Shown: piece after piece, positions 37,857 to 47,419 of the stretch
Layout: every line of letters begins with the position of its first letter
Numbering within the stretch: the first letter of the stretch is position 1
The notes under the pieces: generated by a model
Databases searched by the model: none
What the model was told of the DNA's origin: nothing
What the model saw: only the letters and a program-made list of their open reading frames with translations
Translations under genes and position numbers: made by a program
Assembly (NCBI RefSeq): GCF_030445035.2
Contig: NC_080682.1
Span: 27,448,770 to 27,512,769, forward strand
Reading direction: 5' to 3'
Length of the DNA stretch: 64,000 bases
Source: Dasypus novemcinctus
Taxonomy: Eukaryota > Chordata > Mammalia > Cingulata > Dasypodidae

Positions 37857-39664
37857 CTCTTTATTTTGACAAATTTAATCAGTTCCTTAGCTTCTTTGTC
37901 TGCTCTTGGAGGTTAATTAGTTGTTATTTTTGCATAGGTGTTATATCTTCTCTTTGTCACTTTTTTCTTCTTATTCTAGTTACTTGTTGTTGGTTAAGTT
38001 CACTTTAGAGGAAAGTATTAGTGTTGGGGAAAGGCAATTGTGTAAGCAAGGGAAAAGTGTAAAGTAGAATTGGTGATGTATGTTAACAAAGCAAGAATAT
38101 GAGATCTGGTAGGATGGAGGTTAGATTCATGTAGATTGTACAGAGTTATAGCTGTAGGTAGAGTACCTTTTATGAAGTAGATGACTGAATATGGGAGGAA
38201 TATGGTATGAACTACAAAGCTATTGTTTTCATGGGAGAGGGAAAAAGAAAAGAAAGGTAATAGTTTCAAGAGTGGATAACAGACAGAAAACAGAACAAAG
38301 GTATTAGAAATTAAGAGTTAGACACTTTGTGGATCAAAGAACGGGAGGTGGGGAGTGGAATATAGGAGAGACAGTAGATGATAGTGGATATCAAGATGCA
38401 GGGAAGGGGGATAGTGTAGGTAGCCTAAATCAGTTCACACAGAAATGAGGCAGTGGAGGATGGGAAAACCCAGCAAATGTGAGGTGTTCCCTGTAGCACC
38501 TATTGTGTACTTGAATTAAAATAAAATAAGTGGAAAATGAGGGACAAGAGGGAAAGAGAAAACCGAAAAAAAAACTAATTATAATAAAGAAAAAAAGAAA
38601 GACAAGAAGAAAGGAAGAAAGAAAAAGAGGATGGGCAAACAGTGGGGAACAGATAGGGGGAAGAGAGATACAGGTATACACGTGTCACAATTGCAAAACT
38701 ATCTAAAACAACAACCAAAAAACCCCCTAAATAACTGTATAAAAAAAAAGGACTTTGGGGGACACGCTAGGAGAAAAGACTAGGGGATAATGCAATATTA
38801 GCAATCAGGGCGTCAAAAAGAGTAAAAAATAAGATAAAGTGAAAATAAAAACAAAACAATATGAACCAATAAAGATAAAATGCAAACGTTAAGGTCCAGG
38901 GCACTCAAGGACCCCAGGTAGACCCCAGGGCGTGATGGATTCAGGGGTGGAAAGTCTGAGACACTGAAGACTCAAGAGGTGTGAGTCTGGGGTGTGGACC
39001 GCCAGAGTCCAGGGGACCCAGACCTGGCAACCTCAAATCTGGTCCACAGAAAGCTTAGGAGCCCCGCAGTGCAACACAGCCCTCAGGGATCCCCGTAGCT
39101 GGGTGCCAGCCCCGTGGGGGAAGCCAGGTCCGCGAATTCTATATTGAATGTCTGATCCCTGCAATTCACCTACTTCTCAGGGTTTCAGCCTTTGGACAGC
39201 TCCCTCCCTGTGCTCCCATGCAACGGCCACTTGAGGGCGCCTCTACACCACAGCCAGTTCAATGACCCAGATCCCAAGCCCCGCCGGGTGGGGTGGGCTT
39301 CAGCTGGAAACGCCGAAAACAGACTCTAAGGCCCGAAATCCCAAACTTCGCAAAATATTCCCCAATCAGCTTCCAGACGTGTCCTCCTCCCTCACTGCAC
39401 CCTACAACAGTCTCCCAATTGTGTCCCCTTATTGCCCAAAATCCAATTCTGTTGCAGATTGGCAGCCGGACCTGTGGGGATGGGGCTCCAGGCGGAAGCG
39501 CTTCCCCCCCTGTCCGACGACCAAAATGTCCCCCGCTTCACAACAAAACACCGTCTGTCTCCCCAAATCGATCTGCAAAGGAGTCTTGTCCCAACAACCC
39601 CTCACCAGCCAGCCCAGTATCCGCGAATTTCTCAGCACCACAAAGCCTCCAGAAAAAGGAAAAA
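37857..39664 (-). promoter_or_regulatory. L1 5'-UTR
   Basis: About 1.8 kb upstream of ORF1. The outer 0.75 kb (38900-39664) is GC- and CpG-richer than its surroundings, as expected of an L1 internal promoter; the inner part is purine-rich on the plus strand (38500-38650). It terminates exactly at the right target duplication. Overlapping plus-strand ORFs lie at 39262-39710. Confidence 0.75.
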
Positions 39665-39681
39665 AACCACTGTAGATTTTA
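39665..39681. repeat. L1 target-site duplication, right copy
   Basis: Exact match to 30164-30180. Confidence 0.9.
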
Positions 39682-41044
39682 AATGCACTCAATGGTTAGG
39701 AAGCCTCTGACATAATATTCACTTATGATCTTTTTTGTTTCTATGGGGTCAGATGCAATATCTCCCTTTTATTCATGATTTTTAAAAATTTGCATCTTAC
39801 CTGTTTGTTTGTTTGTTTTTTTCCCCCTTAGACTTACTAAGAGTTTGTAGATTTTTATTTTCTGTTTTATTTTTTAAAGAACCAGATTTTGGTGTTATTG
39901 ATTTTCTCTCTTTTTTTTTTGGTTCTCCACTTCATTTATTTTTGCACCTATCTTTGTTCTTTCTTTGTTTCCTCTTGCTTTGGAATTGTTTGCTGTTCTT
40001 TCTCTAGTTTCTCTAGTTGTTCAGTTAGACCTTTGATTTTAGCTCTTTCTTCTTTTTTTAATGCAGGTATCTAGGGCCATAAATTTCCCTCTCAGCACTG
40101 CCTTTACTGTATTCCATAAGTTTTCATATGTTGTGTTCTCATTTTCATTGGTATCGAGATTTCTACTAATTTCTTTGCAATTTCTTCTTTGGTCGACTGA
40201 TTGTTTAGAGCTGTATTTTCCAATCTCCATATATTTGCAAAATTTCCCCTTTTCCTATATATTATTGATATCCAGCTTCATTCTTTATATCAATCTTCTT
40301 AAACTTATTATAATAATATAATATCAATCTTCTTAAACTTATTAATAGCTGTCTTGTGTGTCAATATGTAGTCTATCCTGGACAAAAGTCCAAGAGCTCT
40401 TGAGAAGAATGTATAACCTGCATATTTAGGGTGGAAATTTGTGTATATATCTCTCAGGTCCAGCTCATTATCAAATTTTTCACGTTCTCTGGTCCTTGTT
40501 GATCTTCTGTCTAGTTCTTTCTATTTATGTGAGGAGCATATTGAAAACTCCAACTATTATTGTAGAGATGTCAATTTTCACTTTCACGTTTGCTAGAGTT
40601 TGCTATATGCATTCTGCGGCACCCTTGTTAGGTGCATAGATATTTATTTCAGTTACTCATTCCTACTGGATTGTCCTTTTTATTAATATGTAATGGCCCT
40701 CTGCATCTCATCACTTTTTGTCATTTAAAGTCTGTTTTCTCTGACACCAGTATAGCTATCCCTGCTATATTTTGTTTAGTATTTGTGTGAAACATCTTTT
40801 TCCATCCTTTCATTTCAATGTATTTGCATCCTTGGGTCTAAGGTGAGTCTTCTGCAGACAGCAACAGCACATGGATGACTCGTTTTCTTCTACATTCTGT
40901 AAGCCTATGTCTCTTGATTGGTTAGTTTAATTTCCTAATAGTGAATGTAATTACTATAAAGGCATTACTTATTTCAGCCATTTTAACCTTTGGATTTCAA
41001 ATGTTATATCTCACTTTTTCTCCATCTTTTTACGTTTTTAGTTA
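39682..41044 (-). mobile_element. Old L1 skeleton, piece 5 (ORF2 N-terminal part)
   Basis: Antisense ORF2 sequence (TTCTATGGGGTCAGATGCAA, CCCTCTCAGCACTGCCTTTA, CATATGTTGTGTTCTCATTT, CAGACAGCA at 40855), decayed. It follows the interrupted site at 30180. Confidence 0.7.
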
Positions 41045-41665
41045 CCCTTTATGGCAGTTTGAGATAAATTTTTGAAGACAAAAGCAGAAAGTGTATGTTT
41101 GTAAACTAATCTATTCCTCTAGTGTATGATACCATTTGATTACATTAAATTTAGCTGAGGTGTCTTTGATTAGATTATTTATTATGATTAGGGCTATTGA
41201 TTTTAATATGTCCATGGGCATAATTCATGTTACTAAGTCTAATATAAAAGGACACTCTCACAGATAGAGAGGAAGAGAGGGCTCTGCCATTTTCAGTCCT
41301 AACATGTGACATAAAGAATAATTCTCAAACAATTGACACTGATATTGAAGGCCCATAAAGAAACAAGCCTATGCTGAGAGGAGGACAACAGGATCACTTA
41401 AGTACAAAGCCACAAGAGGCTGGGGCCATGGATCCTAAAGCAAAAGAGGAAGCACAGAGGGAAAGATAGAGACCAGTAGATACTGGCAAGCATCTTGCTT
41501 CAGCACATGGTAACTGACTTTGCTGTGAAAGCACCCTTAAGTTGGATGGTTTATAGCCTTGTAACTGTAAGCTTTCATCTTAAGAAAATAATCCTTATAA
41601 ATGTCAAGAAATTTCTAGTATTTTAAATGTGCAGGTCTTTGGCAGACTAATAAACAGTTTCTGAT
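41045..41665 (+). mobile_element. Unclassified LTR-like repeat, second copy
   Basis: Older relative of 24215-24740. Start TGGCAGTTTGAGATAAATTT, middle ATTATGATTAGGGC, end GTCTTTGGCAGACTAATAAA. It sits between the ORF2 and ORF1 relics of the old L1. Confidence 0.45.
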
Positions 41666-43429
41666 AGCCTTTGCTTCTATATTTTCTGTTTTTCTCTGAA
41701 TATTTTGAATTCACTGTCATATTTGAAGGACAGTTTTGGCAAATAGAGTTCTTGGCTGGCAATTTTTCTCTTTCAGTATATTAATTATATCATAATGCCT
41801 TCTTGCCTCCATGGTTTCTGAAGAGAAATTCACATTAATTTCCCTGTATGTGAGGATTCACTCTTCCATTGCTGCTTTCAGAATTTTCTCTTTATCTTTG
41901 GCACTTGGCAATCTGGATATATGAGTCATGGGGTAGTTCTACTTGGATTTATTCTAATCGGAGTATGCTCTGCTTCCATGAAACAGAAATCCATGCTATT
42001 CATGAGAGTTGGAGACCTTTGAGCCATTATTTCTTTAAATAATCTTACTGTCCCCTTTCCCTTCTCATCTCCTTCTGGAAGTTCAACAATACATATGTTG
42101 GTTCACTCTGCGTTCTCATTGAACTCCCTGAGCCCCCAATAATTTTTTTTCTATTCTTTCCTCTCTCTTTTCCTTTTTTCAATTTCAGTTGTGCTTTCGT
42201 TTATATCACTGGTTCTTTCTTCCATGGTTTGAAATCTACTGTTGTGTGTGCTTCTATTGTATTTTAATCTCACTTATTGTGTCTTTTATTCCTATAAACC
42301 CTGTTATTTTTCTATCCAAGATTTCAAATATTTCTTTGTGTTCACCAGTGCCTTCTTAATATCTTTTAGATGTTTTATCCATGTTGCCCTTCAACTCCAT
42401 GATTTTATGTAAGAGTTTCATATGGCCCTTATTGATTAGCTATTTAACATCCTGTGTCTTGTGTGGAGCTTTGATTTGTTACTTTTCCTGAGTTATACTT
42501 TCCTTTAGCTTTGTAAGGATTGCAAATTTTTGACTGACATCTGTGTATCTGATTCTGATGCTGAGTTCAATCTGATGTCCAGTTTCTCTCTTTTTCCAAA
42601 AAATTTACTATTAAGTAGATGTATGCTACCACTGTTTTTTGACTATTGGTTAAAACTGTCTTAAATATTTAGGATTGCCCCTGTTTAACTATTCAGACCA
42701 CAGCTAAGGACCCTGGGATGGGAATTGGTCCAGTTTCCAAGGACAATGGAGAGGGTGGCAGTAAAGACACCTGCTTGTGTCTTTTATTTATTTATTATTT
42801 TCCCCTTTTGTGTCCTTTTCTGGTCTGAGAGAAAGATGACATTCTCGGAAGACCTCTCAGCTCAGACCACAATTGCTAGGGGACATTGCATTCAGTGTAA
42901 TTTCTCTAGTGAGTGGGCAGTTCAGAAGCAATATCCTCAACACTGGCTAAGCCTCTCAAACAGACTTTCTCAGAAGCCTTCTCCATCCTTAACTAGACTT
43001 ACACTTTCTCTCTGTCTCCTCAGCAACCAGTCTGGGCAGTATGGGGGTTATTTGACAAGGCAGAATGTCTTTAGCTCCCATGCAATATTATGGCCCAACT
43101 GAGCATGGAACTGTGAGACCTCCTACAATGCAGTAGACCAACTCACTGGCCAAAATATGAATTTGCTGCAGGCAGTGTCTATCACTCTCTCCTTGTTGGA
43201 GAAGAGGACACCTGCAAGTCCCTCAATCCACAGCCACTGCAGTTCACACTTGCAGTATTCTGTAGGGGACTATTTGCTCTGTATGTGGGGAGATGGGAGC
43301 CTGCTACTGCTTTGGTAGTTCTAGTCCTGGGAATTTTCAGCCATCGAGACTTCTTTCTTTTATCCCTCTCTTTTCTGGGTGGTGTCTCAATTTCCGTCCT
43401 GTCCTGAACCCCAGAACATCCATTTTGGC
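41666..43429 (-). mobile_element. Old L1 skeleton, piece 6 (ORF1 and 5'-UTR)
   Basis: Antisense ORF1 (TTCTTGCCTCCATGGTTTCT at 41804, CCTTTCCCTTCTCATCTCCT) and probably 5'-UTR up to 43.4 kb. No open frame of significance. Confidence 0.65.
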
Positions 43430-44490
43430 AGTTCCTTAGGAAGCTAAATAAAGAACTTCAGTATGACCTTGTAATCCCACTCTTCAGAATATATTCAGAA
43501 GAACTGAAATCAAGAATGCAAGGAGTTTTTTGCACACCGATGTTCAAAGAGGCATTATTCATAATTGTTAAAAGATGGAAAGAACCTGGTTTCCCATCAA
43601 TAGATGAATGGATAAAAAATATGGTATCCACTTATGATAGAATACTATTCAACTATTTAAAAAAATGGACTGAGGAAGCACAAGACAACATAGATGAACC
43701 TTGAGTATATTATTTTGAGTGAAATAAGCCATACCAAAAAGGACAAATATTGTATGGTCTTGATGATATGAACTAAATACAATGATTAAACTTATGGAGA
43801 AGGAGGAGCTAATACTGAATGTATCCAGAATGTTTAAAAGCTAAATTGTAAAGATGTGGCAATAGTTGGAGTTGATGTTAGAACATTTTAATGAATATAA
43901 CAAACACTGCTGACTTATAAATGTGACTGTGACTCAAAGTGGTAGTTTAGGGAGGTTATTATTCATTGACAGATAACTACAGGATAATCGAGGAATAATA
44001 TAAGAGTAAATTCTGGTGGTAGATATGGATTACAGTTATTAATACAAATTCAAGTATGTTCTACTACAAGTTGTTAAGAATATGGTGATATGTGGAAAAA
44101 TACAACCAATATAATATAGATTATTATTAACATTAATATTGAATAATTTTTGTAGCAAAAGCAAAGAAGATATATTGATGATAAAGTTAAAACAAAGTAT
44201 ATGGGGTATAAATTTATGATATATGAATATGACTAAGTACTTTTTTCTTTATTTTCTTAATTGACAATGATAACTTAATCATATCTTTAACCATTTTGTG
44301 TTCATTTATATATGTTGCTGAACACTGAAAAAAGGAAAAGGCTTGCTCTTAGGATTAAATGAGATAATTTTGCCTGGACAGAAGTTTTTAAAGTAACACT
44401 TCCAAAAAATTTTAGGATGCTTTTTGTCTATTATTTTATTTTTTTGAAGTTGAAATAAAATTACTTAAAAAAAGAAAAAAAGAAATAATT
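43430..44490 (+). mobile_element. L1 3' fragment, plus strand
   Basis: ORF2 C-terminal relic at 43500-43704 (FPSIDEWI and a decayed EYYSA region), then a 3'-UTR and an A-rich end at about 44466-44487 (ACTTAAAAAAAGAAAAAAAG). 5'-truncated. Confidence 0.7.
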
Positions 44491-46847
44491 TTATCATTCA
44501 AGCAGCACCATGTCATAATTTAAAACATCATTTTGAGTGAAATAATGTATGATCTCACTGTTAGGAAATAATTATTAAGTATATGAATGCAAATTCATAG
44601 TCAGAAACAAGGTATCGAGACCTGAGTTAAGAGTAGAGAATCAGGAATTAATATTTTGTAACTTCAGAATTTCTTTCTAAACTGATAAAGATCTTTTATT
44701 AATAGATGGCATTGATATAAGCACAAGGTGAATATTAACACCAATGAATTCTGCTTACATGTGGTTAAAATGCAAACATTTAGGTTGTATATAAGTTACA
44801 GAGTAAAAATTTTCAAAACCCATGGGACTATAAAACACAGTGTGCCCTAATGTAATCTATCGTAAACTGTCAATTAACAATCTATTTATAATAATGTTTT
44901 AAAAATTGTAATGAAAGCATGAACTGATGCAACATGTTAACAATAGAGACAACTGTGTTTTTGAGTGGATGTATGTGATCTCTGTACTTCCTGCATGATT
45001 CTTCTATAAACTACTAGTTTTCTAGTTAAAAAATAAACAATTATAATTCATGAAATGAAATGTAAGAACCTTGAAAATTTTGAATTTCATCTGCTTCTTA
45101 TAGCAGCATTTTTTCCATATACTTGACTTCTATGTGGTACAATCCTGAAAATACAGTGCTATTATTTTTGATGTACAGTTTCTTTTACAAAAATTTCACT
45201 CTTCATTTATTTTTGTAGATTCAGTTTCTCCTCTGATATCTTTTTCTTTAAGATAGAGAACTTCTGTTGGCTTTTCTTAAACCTTAGGACTTTTGGCAAC
45301 TAATGGTCTGAGCTCAATTTTGTTTTAAAAGTCTCCATATCACACTAGTTTCACAAATATTTTCACTAGATACAGAATTATTTTTCTTTTTACTTCCCCA
45401 CACATTGCATAATGATTTTTCTTGTATTGTTATTGTTCCTTTTGGGAAGTCAGCCATAATTGATATGATCCCCACTCTTCACACCCTCAAAATTTCCTCC
45501 ACCAACCTCCAACAAGCCAAGTTATATATTCTCCCATCCCATCATGGCAGTTTTGAAGTGTTTCTGATATATTTCATTTTCTGTAGCTTGATTATGATCT
45601 GTTTTTGTATGTGTGTGATTGGGGGTAAGAGGTGTTGGCATATAGGATTTACCTTATTTGGATATTAAATCTGAAAGATGATTTTTTTCCCTCAAAATTT
45701 TTAAAAATTTACCTCACTTTTTTTCATGTTCTCTAATCTGCTTAGGCTCTCTTCATTTTATGTGAACAGTTCTCCCATTGTATTTGTTGCTTGACCCTTG
45801 GCTCATTAGTTGGAAAATCACTTATTAATCTGATTTAAAGTATACTGTTGATAATTTTTTTTCCTCCAACCTGCTGTTGAGTCCTCCTGGCAAATTTGTC
45901 ATTACTGTATATTTTCCTCCTCTCTTCTAGAATATATATTTAGTTCATATTTCTTTTAGTCTACCTGTTTTTCTGCTGTAATTTTTCTTTAATTTCCTCA
46001 TTGTAACATCTTTTCCATAAGTCATTAAGCATATGTTGTAAACTGTTTCAAATTCCTTGGTTGCTAGTTCAAACTTTGGGTTCATATTGAAATCTGCTTC
46101 TATAAATTTTTTCTTTGATATGGTTCACATTTTGTTGCATTGTTTTAGTTATTTTGATAATACATTGTGCTTTGTGAATGACACATTTTTGGGAACCTGG
46201 ATTGTGTTTTCTTTTGATATTAAGGTTTTTTCTGTTTGGCAATAAATTACAGGCAATGTGTTTTGAAACTCTCAGGCATTATATTATTCTTTATGAAGGT
46301 TGGTCAATTATATTTTTACCTCAGTCTTAGGGCATAGTATTTACTGGAGTGTATTGTCCTTATTTCAAATGTTCTTTGTTGTTTGTTATTTTGTATTGTT
46401 TTGTTGTCTTAACTTCATGCTTGACTTAATCAAAGAGCTTAATCTACTTTCTGGGTCATTCAGTTTCTCCTACCCTTTCATGAACTCAAGTATGTATGTA
46501 CTGGTCTTAGTCCTATACCTGCTTCTCTTGGCCTGTTAATTTCTCCATGCACATATATGGTTCAATCTTCAGCTGAGCTTCTGCAGGGACCTAGTACTGA
46601 TATTTGAGCATATCCTTTTGATACCTTTTTTCTTTCTTCCAAATTCTTTAATGGTGGAAACTCCACTATGCAAGATCTTTCTACTCTGTGTGTATTCTGT
46701 AACTCCTAAGTTAGTAAGCAGTACAGAATGGCAGATTATTTATGAGTTTTTCTTATATATTTTTATTATCTCACATTATGTCTGTCTCCAATGCATGAAA
46801 ACATTTTTCATCTGCATTTTGTTCAGGTTTGCAGTTATTTATGGTAG
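44491..46847 (-). other. Old L1/HAL1-like DNA, AT-rich
   Basis: No gene. 45150-46850 reads like antisense L1/HAL1 ORF1 material (GATACAGAATTATTTTTCTT, CTTGATTATGATCTGTTTTT) and seems to continue after the provirus at 55876. Strongly decayed. Confidence 0.4.
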
Positions 46848-46853
46848 CAAGGG
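46848..46853. repeat. Proviral target-site duplication, left
   Basis: CAAGGG directly before the 5' LTR, repeated directly after the 3' LTR (55870-55875). Six base pairs is the usual size for beta-type integrases. Confidence 0.9.
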
Positions 46854-47068
46854 TGTTGCTGCCTCCCTTCACCCCTCCTCCTAGCCTTTGTTATCTCCCT
46901 TTTCCAGCCGTTGCTATCCTTCCCGCCAGTCCCGTCCACTTAGCCAACTCATAATCTGCCCCCTTTCTTAATCACCGCCTACTTCATAGCTGCCTGCACA
47001 GTTCTGCCTATCCACTACCGCCCCGTAGTTTACCCGCCCCAATTCCTACCCCTCCCTTGACCCGACCT

Positions 47069-47075
47069 TATATAA
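47069..47075 (+). promoter_or_regulatory. Proviral TATA box
   Basis: TATATAA in the LTR, about 30 bases before the presumed cap site. Confidence 0.75.
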
Positions 47076-47091
47076 TCAAGTGTATTTCCGC

Positions 47092-47097
47092 AATAAA
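47092..47097 (+). terminator. LTR polyadenylation signal
   Basis: AATAAA 17 bases after the TATA box. In the 3' LTR the functional copy is at 55673-55678. Confidence 0.75.
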
Positions 47098-47163
47098 TTG
47101 GACTAGCTCATTCTCACAGGCTGTCTCCGTGGTTTTTACCGCGCGTCCCCCACGCCTGGAGAA

Positions 47164-47187
47164 CCTAGGCCTACGCGTTGGCCTAGG
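47164..47187 (+). promoter_or_regulatory. U5 hairpin with palindromic loop (candidate dimerisation site)
   Basis: CCTAGGCC pairs perfectly with GGCCTAGG around the loop TACGCGTT, which contains the self-complementary hexamer ACGCGT. A stable stem with a palindromic loop near the 5' end of the genome is the hallmark of retroviral kissing-loop dimerisation sites. The function is inferred. Confidence 0.5.
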
Positions 47188-47227
47188 GGCTCACCGCCGA
47201 GCCGTGGAAGCCTGCCCAGTCCTCGTA

Positions 47228-47293
47228 GGTTGCTAACTTAGAGTAGCAGCCCACAGCAGGGGTTGCTAACTTGGAATAGCAACTCTCAGCAGG
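47228..47293 (+). repeat. 33-bp tandem repeat across the LTR/PBS boundary
   Basis: 47228-47260 and 47261-47293 match at 28 of 33 positions (GGTTGCTAACTT..GCAGG). The second copy covers the terminal U5 bases and the first bases of the primer site; the first copy holds a look-alike ACAGCAGGGG junction. Confidence 0.9.
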
Positions 47294-47308
47294 GGGCTCG
47301 CCCGGGAT
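47291..47308 (+). promoter_or_regulatory. Primer-binding site, tRNA-Pro type
   Basis: AGGGGGCTCGCCCGGGAT, two bases after the LTR. It is complementary to the 3' end of tRNA-Pro except the first base (A instead of T). Betaretroviruses generally use lysine tRNAs; proline is the gamma/delta choice. Confidence 0.8.
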
Positions 47309-47383
47309 CCTTTCCTTCCACCGCCCTCCGGCCCCTCTCTGCTGCTGCTGCTGCTGTCTACTGGCGACCATTTCAGCTCTCCA

Positions 47384-47385
47384 GG
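47384..47385 (+). promoter_or_regulatory. Candidate major splice donor
   Basis: CCAG/GTAGGG in the leader 35 bases before the gag ATG, a good 5' splice site. It would pair with the acceptor at 52606 to make env mRNA. Confidence 0.55.
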
Positions 47386-47419
47386 TAGGGACCCCATCGC
47401 CGTCTTTTCTTCTCCCACT

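Larger units (their letters stand above)
30181..39664 (-). mobile_element. Nearly complete, young LINE-1 (about 9.5 kb)
   Basis: A full 5'-UTR / ORF1 / ORF2 / 3'-UTR order is present on the minus strand between exact 17-bp target duplications, with a T-rich poly(A) tail at 30181-30216. The element is longer than usual (6-7 kb) because about 2.8 kb follow the ORF2 stop. ORF1 is open; ORF2 has three frame changes. It sits inside the older L1 (pieces at 29975 and 39682), so it is the youngest layer of the nest. Confidence 0.92.
46854..47288 (+). repeat. 5' LTR
   Basis: 435 bp, TG..CA. U3 is C-rich. TATA box TATATAA at 47069-47075; AATAAA at 47092-47097, so the cap site (expected near 47099) lies after the polyadenylation signal and R must be short, with a CA near 47116 and a GT-rich TGTCTCCGTGGTTTTT element after it. 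U5 holds a perfect hairpin (47164-47187) and ends in a 33-bp tandem repeat that crosses into the primer site. Only 47090 (G) differs from the 3' LTR. Confidence 0.97.

Noticed and set aside
38500-38660. Purine-rich tract as a triplex or origin-like element
   Set aside because: Ordinary low-complexity part of the L1 5'-UTR.
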